Under the pieces are notes generated by a model. It saw only the letters and a program-made list of their open reading frames with translations. It did not search any database and was not told the DNA's origin. This document shows positions 53,940 to 62,083 of a stretch of DNA of 64,000 nt, piece by piece. The position numbers were made by a program, and so were the translations under genes. This stretch comes from Acidimicrobiales bacterium (GTDB lineage: Bacteria; Actinomycetota; Acidimicrobiia; Acidimicrobiales; JAHWLA01). Within the stretch, counting starts at the first letter, position 1. Each line of letters begins with the position of its first letter. Location: NCBI GenBank assembly GCA_035536915.1, contig DATLNE010000010.1:62001-126000 (forward strand), given 5' to 3'.

Positions 53940-54302
53940 TCAACGGCGCAAGCTGCCCCCCGCCGTGTAGCCCAGCGCGGCGGCGGCCACCCCGGCGCAC
54001 ACCGAGCCCACCACGTAGGCGGCCGACGCTGCCGCCCGCCCCTCGCGCAGCAGCGTCTGCGACTCGTAGCCGAAGGTCGAGAACGTGGTGAACCCGCCCA
54101 GGAACCCCACGCTGACGGCGACCACGAGGTCACGTGGCCATCGCGACGGCCCGGCCACCAGCACCACGCCGAGGGCGAAGGAACCCACGGTGTTGACGGC
54201 CAAGGTCGCCCACGGGAACGACTGGACGCCCACCCGCACCCCGACGGCATACCGCACGACGGTGCCCAACGCTCCGGCGGCGGCGACCATGGCGATTCGC
54301 AT
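53940..54302 (-). CDS. crcB: Fluoride exporter CrcB/FluC
   Basis: 120 residues from ATG 54302 (ATG 54314 adds four). Four TM helices. Family motifs GALGTVVRYAVG, the NTVGSFALG turn, and GFLGGFTTFSTFGYE with the pore TTFSTF are present. FluC works as a dual-topology dimer exporting fluoride. Only one copy is seen here, whereas many actinobacteria encode a heterodimer pair. No fluoride riboswitch was recognised upstream. Confidence 0.93.
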   Translation of the reverse strand: MRIAMVAAAGALGTVVRYAVGVRVGVQSFPWATLAVNTVGSFALGVVLVAGPSRWPRDLVVAVSVGFLGGFTTFSTFGYESQTLLREGRAAASAAYVVGSVCAGVAAAALGYTAGGSLRR

Positions 54303-54439
54303 GGCGCACAGCATGCCCGAGCCCGTTGGCCGGGCTCGTGTGCGCTGCCGCCCGTGCGCGGAAAAATCAAGGTCGGCGGCGGCAGCACGACGGGCATAGA
54401 GCAGGCGGTCGGGGCGGGTTCGCTACCCTGGCCTTGCAG

Positions 54440-56626
54440 ATGGGTGTCCACGGAGCCGAGACCGGCGACCCCGTGCTCGAAGGGCGCAGCGTTGTCACGC
54501 ACGCACGAGCGCTCGCCGTGCAACGCGCCGTCGAAGCGGGGCGGGCCGACGTGGCCGACGACCTCGCCCTCGTGGCCAGCGAGCTGGTGACCAACGCCCT
54601 GTTCCACGGCGGTGGCTGCCGGGGCATCGAGTTCGCCGCCGTGGCCGACGGCGTGCGCATCGAGGTGCGCGACCACACGACGGCGCCTCCCGTGTTCGGC
54701 CATGCGTCGGAAACGTCACTGACGGGACGCGGCGTACGCCTCGTGGCCGGCCTGTCGGCCCGCTGGGGCGTCGACCTCGAACCGGGCGGCAAGGTGGTCT
54801 GGGCCGAGGTGACGGGGGAGGTGCACGACGGCACCGGCGTCGACGAACAGGCGTTGTTGGCCATGTGGGGCGACGACGAGTGGGACGTGGACCAGCCCCG
54901 CCGCTTCCACGTCGAGTTGGGCGACGTGCCTACCGACCTCCTGCTGGCGGCCAAGTCGCACGTCGACAACATCGTGCGGGAGTTCGCCCTGGCGTCGGGC
55001 GGTGCCGACTCCGGCGTCACCGCCGAGCTGCCGCAGCACCTGAGCACCCTTCTCGATGCTGTCGATCGTTTCGCCGAAACCCGCCTCGCCGTGAAGCACC
55101 ATGCGCTCGACGCCGTGCATCGAGGCGAACAGATGACGCGCCTCGCCCTCGACCTCCCTGCCTCGGCGGCCGACGCGGCCGAGGAGTACCTCTCGGCCCT
55201 CGACGAGGTCGATGTCTATTGCCGGGCCATGCGCATGCTCACCCTGGAGACGCCTCCGCAGCACCGCCTGTTCCGTCATTGGTACGTGAGCGAACTGGTC
55301 ACGCAGCTGCGGGCTGCAGCCGCCGGACAAGAGCCGCCGCCCCCGCAGCCGTTCGAGCGTCGCATCCTCACCGAGCTCGACCGGTTGGTGACCGCCCACC
55401 GCGCCTCCGACCGGGCGGCGCGCCTCTACTCGGTAGCCGCCGCGCTGGCCACGGCCGACACGCCTGAAGCGGTAGCCGCCGCCGTGCTCGGCGAGGGCGT
55501 TGCTGCGCTCGGCGCGGCGGGTGGCGGCATCCTGCTGGCCACCGACGCCGACAAGCTCGCGGTGCCCGGTGCCGTCGGGTACGACGAGAAGGTGTTGGAA
55601 CGACTGCGCAACGAATCCCGTGACGCCGAGCTCCCCGCCGCCGTCGCCCTGCGCACGGGCGCGGCGGTGTGGCTGGAGTCCCGCGCCGAACGCGACAGCC
55701 GCTTCCCGGAACTGGCCGACCTGGAAGCGCGCACGGTGTCGCTGTGCGCAGTGCCCCTCGAAGTGCAGGGCCGCCGCCTCGGCGCCATCCGCTTCAGCTT
55801 CAACAAGCCCCGCTTGTTCGGCGAGGACGAGCGGCGCTTCGTGCTCACGTTGGCGGCCCAGGCGGCGCAGGCACTGGACCGCACCCAGCTCCAGAACGCC
55901 CGGTTCGACGCCAGTCGCCGGCTCCAGCGCAGCCTGCTGCCTCGCACCTTGCCCGACATCCCGGGCGTCGGCCTGGCCGCCATCTACCACCCGTTCGGCG
56001 ACGGCATGGAAGTGGGCGGCGACTTCTACGACGTGTGGCCCATCGGGGCGGGGCGCTGGGCCCTCGCCATAGGCGACGCCACCGGCACGGGCCCTGAGGC
56101 CGCCGCCCTCACGGCCTTGGTGCGCAACACCTTGCGCACGCTGACGATGACGGAGTCCGAACCAGGCGCCATCGTGCGCAGGCTCAACAGCGTGTTGGTG
56201 GCTGCCTCCGAGCCCGACGAGGAACGGTTCTGCACGGCGATGTTCGGCGTGCTCGACACCAACGAGGGCGTCGAGCTGGTGCTCGCCGGCGGTGGGCACC
56301 CGCCCTTGTTCGTCCGCCGGGCCGGGGGCGCCGTTGAGATCGTGCCCGTCGGCGGCGCACTGTTGGGCGCCTTTGCCGAGCCCGAGGTCGACACGGCCCG
56401 CGTCTCGCTGGTGCCCGGCGACACCGCCGTGCTCCTGACCGACGGGGTGCTGGAGGCCCGCCGAGACGGCGTGTTGTTCGACACCGACGGCGTGGTGCGG
56501 GTGCTGAGCGACGAGCTCGGCGACGCCCACACCGTCGGCGTCGCGCTGCAGGAGGCGGTCCTGGCCCACACCGACGGGCAGTTGAGCGACGACATGGCTG
56601 CCGTCGTCGTCAACGTCGTCGGCTGA
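54440..56626 (+). CDS. Serine kinase-like / GAF / PP2C phosphatase fusion (RsbW-RsbU-like)
   Basis: 728 residues from ATG 54440; TACCCT lies 10 nt upstream. N-terminal HATPase_c_2 kinase-like domain (about 15-115: LVASELVTNALFHGG, then TGRGVRLVAGLSARWGV), a helical linker (about 150-310), GAF (about 320-475), and SpoIIE-type PP2C (about 485-728) with metal sites VGGDFYDVW (D528) and AIGDATGTGPEAAALTALVRN, ending SDDMAAVVV. Having kinase-like and phosphatase domains in one chain suggests a self-contained partner-switch control of STAS proteins, such as the one at 51529. Confidence 0.9.
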   Translation: MGVHGAETGDPVLEGRSVVTHARALAVQRAVEAGRADVADDLALVASELVTNALFHGGGCRGIEFAAVADGVRIEVRDHTTAPPVFGHASETSLTGRGVRLVAGLSARWGVDLEPGGKVVWAEVTGEVHDGTGVDEQALLAMWGDDEWDVDQPRRFHVELGDVPTDLLLAAKSHVDNIVREFALASGGADSGVTAELPQHLSTLLDAVDRFAETRLAVKHHALDAVHRGEQMTRLALDLPASAADAAEEYLSALDEVDVYCRAMRMLTLETPPQHRLFRHWYVSELVTQLRAAAAGQEPPPPQPFERRILTELDRLVTAHRASDRAARLYSVAAALATADTPEAVAAAVLGEGVAALGAAGGGILLATDADKLAVPGAVGYDEKVLERLRNESRDAELPAAVALRTGAAVWLESRAERDSRFPELADLEARTVSLCAVPLEVQGRRLGAIRFSFNKPRLFGEDERRFVLTLAAQAAQALDRTQLQNARFDASRRLQRSLLPRTLPDIPGVGLAAIYHPFGDGMEVGGDFYDVWPIGAGRWALAIGDATGTGPEAAALTALVRNTLRTLTMTESEPGAIVRRLNSVLVAASEPDEERFCTAMFGVLDTNEGVELVLAGGGHPPLFVRRAGGAVEIVPVGGALLGAFAEPEVDTARVSLVPGDTAVLLTDGVLEARRDGVLFDTDGVVRVLSDELGDAHTVGVALQEAVLAHTDGQLSDDMAAVVVNVVG

Positions 56627-56635
56627 ACGCGGGCG

Positions 56636-56896
56636 TCACCACTCCATGCGATCGACCAAGTCGGTCGGTTCGAACTGCGCGTACCCGTCCTCGTCGGCCG
56701 CAGGAGGCGGGCCGAGCTCCACGTCGACGTCCAAGATGCCGGTGCGGGGTGCGGCCGTGGCGTGGGCCATGGCGGCCAAGGCGATGGCCTTGCGTTCGCC
56801 GTACCAGGTGACCACCCGATAGCGGGTCCACTTGTCGGTACCGGTGTTGAGAGACCGGAACGACACGATGTAGCGGCGCAGCTCCTCCTCGGGCAT
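56636..56896 (-). CDS. Small hypothetical protein
   Basis: 86 residues from ATG 56896. LRRYIVSFRSLNTGTDKWTRYRVVTWYGERKAIALAAMAHA suggests a small mixed fold; the C-terminal part is acidic. No RBS is obvious and no family recognised. It converges on the kinase-phosphatase gene. Confidence 0.6.
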   Translation of the reverse strand: MPEEELRRYIVSFRSLNTGTDKWTRYRVVTWYGERKAIALAAMAHATAAPRTGILDVDVELGPPPAADEDGYAQFEPTDLVDRMEW

Positions 56897-56910
56897 GCGC
56901 GGGACGGCCG

Positions 56911-57003
56911 CTACCGGCGGCCGCGGCTCCACCGGTCGAGCAGCGACAGCACGGCGAACAGGCCGACGAATCGGTCGTCCGTCGGGACGAGGGGGAACCG
57001 CAT
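56911..57003 (-). CDS. Possible 30-residue ORF upstream of the small hypothetical gene
   Basis: MRFPLVPTDDRFVGLFAVL followed by SLLDRWSRGRR, ending 14 nt before ATG 56896. It has a plausible amphipathic helix and could be a small protein or leader peptide. Evidence is limited to its protein-like composition. Confidence 0.25.
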   Translation of the reverse strand: MRFPLVPTDDRFVGLFAVLSLLDRWSRGRR

Positions 57004-57109
57004 GGCGGGCACCGTAGTCAGCGCAACGCTCGCATGTCACCGACGTGCGAGCGTCACGCCGCCGGACTTCGCGACAAGATGGCGACGACCATCGATCGAG
57101 GGAGGCACC

Positions 57110-57484
57110 ATGCCCAAGTCCGCCGCAGAACTCGTCGCAGAGGCCAAGCAGCGCATCGAGAACTTGAACCCCGACCAGGTCGAGCAGGAGATGGCGGCCG
57201 GGGCTGTCGTCGTCGACCTGCGGGAACCCGAGGAGCTGGAGGCCAACGGCCGCATCCCCGGTGCGGTGCATGTCCCTCGCGGCATGCTCGAGTTCCGGGC
57301 CGACCCCACCAGCTCGTACCACCTGGCGCCTCTCGACCCCTCGGCCCGCGTCATCGTCCATTGCGCAGCGGGCGGGCGTTCGGCCCTTGCCGCCGCGGCC
57401 TTGGCCGACATGGGCTACGAGCGAGTTGCCCACCTCGACGGTGGCATGGCCGCATGGCGCGAGGCGGGCAAGCCCGTCGAGTAA
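57110..57484 (+). CDS. Rhodanese-like domain protein
   Basis: 124 residues; ATG 57110 with GGGAGG. Single rhodanese domain: VVDLREPEELEANGRIPGAVHVPRGML and the active-site loop VHCAAGGRSALAA with Cys, then VAHLDGGMAAWREAGKPVE. Catalyses sulfane-sulfur transfer from a carrier to thiophilic acceptors; partner unknown. A good terminator follows. Confidence 0.92.
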   Translation: MPKSAAELVAEAKQRIENLNPDQVEQEMAAGAVVVDLREPEELEANGRIPGAVHVPRGMLEFRADPTSSYHLAPLDPSARVIVHCAAGGRSALAAAALADMGYERVAHLDGGMAAWREAGKPVE

Positions 57485-57521
57485 CGCAACGGCGCAGACA
57501 GTCCAGCGGTTTCGGTTGAAC

Positions 57522-57553
57522 GGCCCGGCGGCTGCAATCTCAACCGCCGGGCC
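57522..57553 (+). terminator. Hairpin terminator after the rhodanese gene
   Basis: GGCCCGGCGG (57522-57531) and CCGCCGGGCC (57544-57553), perfect 10-bp stem with a 12-nt loop, 38 bp past the stop. Confidence 0.6.
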
Positions 57554-57641
57554 TCGACTGCACCGTGACCGCGGCCACCGCACGTCGTGCGCGCCGTCCT
57601 ACCCGGGGTGGCGTCCTGTCACCCGTGGTAAACGAGTGGCC

Positions 57642-58523
57642 ATGCCTATCGACGTACCCGCCGCCGCTCGCTTCCTGGCTACCTCGGGCCGCCTGGTCGA
57701 CCGTCGCCGTTTCGAGTTGTTGGTGGGCGAGGGCGACACAGAGGCGGTGCTGGCTGCGCTCGACGCCTACCGCAATGCCGACGGCGGCTACGGCTGGGGG
57801 CTCGAACCTGACCTGCGGTCGCCCGAGAGCCAGCCCATCCAGGCCCTGCACGCCTTCGAGGTGATGGCCGAGTGCGGGGTGGTCACCGGTCGGGCTGTCG
57901 AGTTGTGCGACTGGTTGGCGACGGTGGCCCTCGACGACGGCGGCTTGCCGTTCACCCTGCCGATCGGCGACCCCGCAGGGTGCGCGCCGTGGTTCGGAGG
58001 CGCCGACCCCACAACCTCGTCGTTGCAGGGGACGGCGGCGGTGCTGAGCGAGGCAACGCGGGTGGCGCACCAGGATGCGGCGGTCGCCGCGCACCCGTGG
58101 TTCCGCGGGGCCACGGCGTACTGCCTCGACGCCATCGGGGCGGCCGCGCGGTTGTCGGCCTACGAGACGTTGTTCGCCCTCCGCTTCCTCGAGGCGGTGG
58201 GGGAGGCGGGGGCCGCGCTGCTGGCTCGGCTCGCTGGCGGGCTGCCGGCGTCAGGGGCCATCGCCGTCGAGGGTGGCCTGGAGGGCGAGCACATCCACCC
58301 GCTCGACTACGCGCCTGCGCCCGGCTCGGCGCTGCGCTCGGCGGTGCCCGCGGACGTGGTGGATGCCGACTTGCTGCGGGTGGAGACAGGGCAGCAGCCC
58401 GACGGCGGTTGGACCGTCGATTTCGCCTCGTTCTCGCCGCGGGCGGCGTTGGACTGGCGGGGCTACGCAACGTTGCAGGCGGTGCGGGTGCTGATCGACA
58501 ACGGGCGGCAAAAACCCTTGTAA
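57642..58523 (+). CDS. Alpha-alpha barrel (terpene cyclase/prenyltransferase-like) protein
   Basis: 293 residues from ATG 57642. Repeated QW-like elements NADGGYGWGLEPDLRSPESQP (about 46-67) and QQPDGGWTVDF (about 254-264) and the helical repeats between them fit the squalene-cyclase/prenyltransferase-beta fold. At 293 residues it is too short for a full cyclase and lacks a DxDD motif, so a non-cyclase role is likely. The stop codon lies in the loop of a small CCCTT/AAGGG hairpin. Confidence 0.65.
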   Translation: MPIDVPAAARFLATSGRLVDRRRFELLVGEGDTEAVLAALDAYRNADGGYGWGLEPDLRSPESQPIQALHAFEVMAECGVVTGRAVELCDWLATVALDDGGLPFTLPIGDPAGCAPWFGGADPTTSSLQGTAAVLSEATRVAHQDAAVAAHPWFRGATAYCLDAIGAAARLSAYETLFALRFLEAVGEAGAALLARLAGGLPASGAIAVEGGLEGEHIHPLDYAPAPGSALRSAVPADVVDADLLRVETGQQPDGGWTVDFASFSPRAALDWRGYATLQAVRVLIDNGRQKPL

Positions 58524-58551
58524 ACAAAGGGAAATTACTTGATAAGGTGGA

Positions 58552-58567
58552 TCGAACATGTGTCCGA
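58552..58567 (+). promoter_or_regulatory. LexA-type SOS box
   Basis: TCGAACATGTGTCCGA matches the actinobacterial/Bacillus SOS consensus TCGAAC-N4-GTTCGA at all but one defined base. It ends 7 nt before the HNH gene start. Confidence 0.65.
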
Positions 58568-58574
58568 TTAAGGC

Positions 58575-59702
58575 GTGATCGGCGCACTACGGGAAGCGGT
58601 CGAAGCACCGGATGTTCCCCTCGACGGCGACGCCTTGGCCGAGGTGTTGAAGCTGGTCGACCTGCTGAACGCCAAGGTGTCGCGGGTGATCGGCGAGTTC
58701 GACGCCGAGGCCCTGTGGGAGCTCGACGGCGCCACCTCGATGACGGCCTGGCTGCGGCACCACGCAGGCATGACGGCGAGTACTGCTAAGTCGACGGCTT
58801 CGACGGCAAAGAAGCTCCGGTCGTTGCCGCTGACCGCGGAATGCTGGTTGTCGGGCAGCCTGTCCGGCGGACAGGTGCAGGCCATAGTGCGCAACGCCAC
58901 GCCGGAGTTCGCCGAGCACGAGGCGGCGGTCGTCCCGGTGTTGGTGGATCTGTCGGTGGCCGACACCACGCTGGCCATGCAGCAGTGGAAAGCGATGCTC
59001 GACATCGAGCCGACGTTCGACCACGGCGTGCACCTGTCACAGACGTTGGACGGCCAATGGGAACTGACGGGATCACTCGACTCGCTCGGCGGCGAGACGG
59101 TGGCCACCGCATTGCGGTTGGCGATGGTCGACGACCCCGACGTGCTGCCGTCGCAGCGCCGGGCTGACGCGCTGGTCGACGTGTGCCGGTTCTTCCTCGA
59201 CCACCAGAGCGGTCGGCGGGGTGGCAGGCACCGCCCGCACCTGAACGCGGTCGTCGACTACGACGCCCTGCTCGCCGGCAAGGGCGGCAGCTTCGTCGGC
59301 GGTGGCCTGCTCGACGGTGCGTCGGTCCAGGCGCTGGCGTGCGACGCAGCGATCCACCGAGTGGTGACGGACGGCCGCAGCACGATCCTCGACTACGGCA
59401 CGTCCACCAGGACCATCCCGGCCCCGCTGTGGTCGGCGTTGGTGCTGCGGGATCGGCACTGCCGGTTCGAGGGCTGCGACCGCCCGTCGCAGTGGTGCGA
59501 GGCGCACCACGTGGTGCCCTGGCACGACGGCGGTACGACGAGCCTCGACAACCTGGTGCTCAAGTGCAGCAGGCACCACCACATGGGCCACCAACCGGGG
59601 TGGTCCGAGAAGCTCGAACCGGATGGCACCTTGGTGGTCACCGACCCAAGGGGCCGCACGAGAACCACCCGACCACCCGGCAGTCTGCCGATCGCTGCCT
59701 GA
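58575..59702 (+). CDS. DUF222 / 13E12-type HNH endonuclease
   Basis: 375 residues from GTG 58575. N-terminal DUF222 helical region (about 1-270: LVDLLNAKVSRVIGEFDA, MTAWLRHHAGMTASTA, LPLTAECWLSGSLSGGQVQAIV). C-terminal HNH nuclease with RHCRFEGCDRPSQWCEAHHVVPWHDGGTTSLDNLVLKC then HHHMGH; both the zinc-binding cysteines and the HH dyad are present. Such genes (REP13E12 in mycobacteria) are often DNA-damage-inducible, and an SOS box lies directly upstream. Converges on the hydroxylase gene. Confidence 0.93.
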   Translation: MIGALREAVEAPDVPLDGDALAEVLKLVDLLNAKVSRVIGEFDAEALWELDGATSMTAWLRHHAGMTASTAKSTASTAKKLRSLPLTAECWLSGSLSGGQVQAIVRNATPEFAEHEAAVVPVLVDLSVADTTLAMQQWKAMLDIEPTFDHGVHLSQTLDGQWELTGSLDSLGGETVATALRLAMVDDPDVLPSQRRADALVDVCRFFLDHQSGRRGGRHRPHLNAVVDYDALLAGKGGSFVGGGLLDGASVQALACDAAIHRVVTDGRSTILDYGTSTRTIPAPLWSALVLRDRHCRFEGCDRPSQWCEAHHVVPWHDGGTTSLDNLVLKCSRHHHMGHQPGWSEKLEPDGTLVVTDPRGRTRTTRPPGSLPIAA

Positions 59703-59708
59703 AGTTGC

Positions 59709-60563
59709 TCAGCCCAGGCGGGCGGTTCGGAAGGGGAGGGCGAGGTGGCCGAGGTAGTCGGTGGCCTCCAGGTCGCGGGTGCCGATGCCGTACTCCTCGG
59801 GGAACTCGTCGTGGTCGAGTGCGGTGCCGAACAGGTGGTCCCAGAGCGACAGGAACGTGCCGAAGTTGCGATCGTGGGCCTCGCCCGCGGCCGCGTGGTG
59901 CCAGTGGTGGAAGGCGGGCGTGACGAGCACGGCGCCCACCGAGCGCATGCGGAGCCGGGCGTTGGCGTGCATCACGAACGGGTGCACGAAAAAGAAGGTG
60001 ACGAGCCAGGGCGCCAGTTCCACTTGGCCCAGGGCATAGGTGGGCAGCGTGACGGCCACGATGTTCACGGCCAGGTCGATCGGGTGCGCCCGTGACGTGG
60101 CCAGCCAGTCGAGGCGCTCGCTGGAGTGGTGCACGGCATGGAACGCCCACAGGAACTGCACCCGGTGCAGGGCCCGATGGGCCAGGTAGTTGGTGAAGTC
60201 GGTGACGACCAGCGTCACGCCCACCAGCGCCAGCCACGGCAGGGCGGCGAGGGCATCGCGAGCGGAGCCGGGCACCGCCGCTTCCACCGCCGGGCCGACC
60301 ACGCCCAAGGCCACGGCCACCAGCGGCACGATCATGCTGCGGTCGGCCAGGGCGTGCGTGAGGTCGACGGCATAGGCCCGGCGTGAGCGTGCGCCCTCGT
60401 GGAGCGGGGCCAGCACCTCGCACGACATACCCAAGGCGGCGGCCACCGCCAGGCCCACGAGCAGTTCGGGGGCCGTGCGGATGCCGACGGCGGCCAACGC
60501 CACCGATACGACGACGTTGGCCGCTGTGCGCACCCCAGGGCGGGCCGGAGTCGACAACAACAT
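59709..60563 (-). CDS. Sterol desaturase/fatty acid hydroxylase family protein
   Basis: 284 residues; ATG 60563. Di-iron histidine motifs HRALH (about 128), HAVHHSS (about 141), HPFVMH (about 193) and HHWHH (about 218), embedded in four or so TM helices. Members hydroxylate or desaturate sterols, fatty acids or carotenoids; substrate unknown. It starts 3 nt after the stop of a small secreted peptide gene, so the two are co-translated. Confidence 0.88.
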   Translation of the reverse strand: MLLSTPARPGVRTAANVVVSVALAAVGIRTAPELLVGLAVAAALGMSCEVLAPLHEGARSRRAYAVDLTHALADRSMIVPLVAVALGVVGPAVEAAVPGSARDALAALPWLALVGVTLVVTDFTNYLAHRALHRVQFLWAFHAVHHSSERLDWLATSRAHPIDLAVNIVAVTLPTYALGQVELAPWLVTFFFVHPFVMHANARLRMRSVGAVLVTPAFHHWHHAAAGEAHDRNFGTFLSLWDHLFGTALDHDEFPEEYGIGTRDLEATDYLGHLALPFRTARLG

Positions 60564-60566
60564 TGC

Positions 60567-60677
60567 TCAGAAGCCGTTGGCTCGGCTGCTCTCCTGCAGA
60601 GCGGCCATGGCGGCGGGCGCATGCAGGGCAACGGCGGTGGCGGCGACGACGACGGCAGCAGCGATCTTCTTCTTCAT
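60567..60677 (-). CDS. Small secreted peptide coupled to the hydroxylase gene
   Basis: 36 residues; ATG 60677 with AAAGGGA 6 nt upstream. A textbook Sec signal (MKKKIAAAVVVAATAVAL, then APAAMA) is followed by only about 11 residues, ALQESSRANGF. It is too short for an enzyme; the mature product would be a peptide. The stop lies 3 nt before the hydroxylase ATG. Could be a pheromone-like signal, or a leader that couples translation. Confidence 0.6.
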   Translation of the reverse strand: MKKKIAAAVVVAATAVALHAPAAMAALQESSRANGF

Positions 60678-60798
60678 GGGAATCCCTTTCGGAACGGTTC
60701 GGACGCTTGACCCCAGTCTGCGGACAACCGCCGTCCCCGTCTGTCACCTGGCGCGCACAACGAATGTCGTCCAGGCGAATGAAATCCGTCACACCGCC

Positions 60799-60827
60799 TT
60801 GACCGGCGCACCCGCCCGACCTAGAGA
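60799..60827 (+). promoter_or_regulatory. Predicted promoter of the P450 gene
   Basis: TTGACC (60799-60804), 17-bp spacer, TAGAGA (60822-60827), 29 bp before the start codon. Confidence 0.4.
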
Positions 60828-60856
60828 GGAACAGGCGCGATCAGTTTGGGGGAGCA

Positions 60857-62083
60857 ATGAGCACGGTCGAGGCGACATTCAACCCGTTCGACCCGGAGTT
60901 CGCCCAGGACCCGTACCCGCAGTGGCGCCTCCTGCGCGAGCACGACCCGGTACACGAGACGCCCTTCGGCATCTGGACGCTCTTGCGCTACGAAGACGTG
61001 CACCGCTTTGTGCGCGACCCCGCCCTCAGCGTCGAGGACCGCCACGCCACGCCCGGCATGCTCGACGCCGTGGCCCGGGAGGCGCTCGGCGACCGCTACG
61101 ACGAGATGCAGCAGCGCGGCACCCACGCCATGCTCAACCTCGACCCGCCCGACCACACCCGCCTGCGCCGCCTCGTCAGCAAGGCGTTCACGCCCCGGGT
61201 CGTCGAGCAGCTGCGCCCCCGCATCCAGCAACTCGTCGACGACGCCCTCGACCAGGCGGCCGGAGCGGGCGAGCTCGAACTCATCGGCGACCTCGCCTTC
61301 CCGCTGCCGTTCGCCGTCATCAGCGACATGCTCGGCATGCCCGAGACCGACGCCGATCAGTTGCGGGAATGGTCGGGCACGCTCGTGCGCACGCTCGAAC
61401 CGTTGGCCAACCCCGACCTCATCCGGGCCATCGCCAGCGCGGGCGAGCACATGCGCAACTTCACCGCGGAGGTCATCGCCTGGAAGCGCGACAACCCGGG
61501 CGACGACCTGCTGACCGCGCTCATCGCCACCGAGCACGACGGCGACGTGCTGTCCGACGAGGAGCTGGTCGAGCAGGTGATGCTGCTCTACATCGCGGGC
61601 CACGAGACGACCGTGAACCTCATCGGCAACGGCATGCTCGCCTTGCTGCGCAACCGCGACCAGCTCGACCTCCTGCGCAACGATGCCAGCCTGGAAGCCA
61701 ACGCAGTGGAAGAGCTGCTGCGTTACGACCCACCCGTGCAGATGACCCGGCGCATCACCCTCGGCGACGTGGAGGTCGGCGGCAAGGCCATCGCGGCAGG
61801 GACCTTCGTGGTGTGCGTGATCGCCTCGGCCAACCGCGACGCCGAGCAGTGGGGCGCCGACGCCGAGACGCTCGACATCACCCGCGAGGGTGCCAACAAC
61901 CACTTGGCCTTCGGCGGCGGCGTGCACTACTGCCTCGGCGCCGCGCTGGCCCGCCTCGAAGGACGCGTGGCCATCGGCACGTTGTTGCGCCGGTTCGACG
62001 ACATCGAGCTGGCGGGGGACCCGGTGTGGAGCGGGCGCATCAACCTGCGCGGGCTCGACCGCCTGCCCCTGGCCGTTCGCTGA
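60857..62083 (+). CDS. Cytochrome P450
   Basis: 408 residues; ATG 60857 after GGGGGAG. Soluble bacterial class I type, normal length. NLDPPDHTRLRRLVSKAFTPR, the I-helix oxygen-binding AGHETT (247-252), ExxR pair (E286, R289), and haem loop AFGGGVHYCLGAALARLEG with Cys359. Catalyses NADPH/ferredoxin-dependent mono-oxygenation; substrate unknown. No ferredoxin or reductase gene is adjacent. It converges on rsgA with zero gap. Confidence 0.95.
   Translation: MSTVEATFNPFDPEFAQDPYPQWRLLREHDPVHETPFGIWTLLRYEDVHRFVRDPALSVEDRHATPGMLDAVAREALGDRYDEMQQRGTHAMLNLDPPDHTRLRRLVSKAFTPRVVEQLRPRIQQLVDDALDQAAGAGELELIGDLAFPLPFAVISDMLGMPETDADQLREWSGTLVRTLEPLANPDLIRAIASAGEHMRNFTAEVIAWKRDNPGDDLLTALIATEHDGDVLSDEELVEQVMLLYIAGHETTVNLIGNGMLALLRNRDQLDLLRNDASLEANAVEELLRYDPPVQMTRRITLGDVEVGGKAIAAGTFVVCVIASANRDAEQWGADAETLDITREGANNHLAFGGGVHYCLGAALARLEGRVAIGTLLRRFDDIELAGDPVWSGRINLRGLDRLPLAVR

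Noticed and set aside
53924-54439. Fluoride riboswitch near crcB
   Set aside because: The short sequence upstream of ATG 54302 on the minus strand shows no recognisable crcB-motif pseudoknot.
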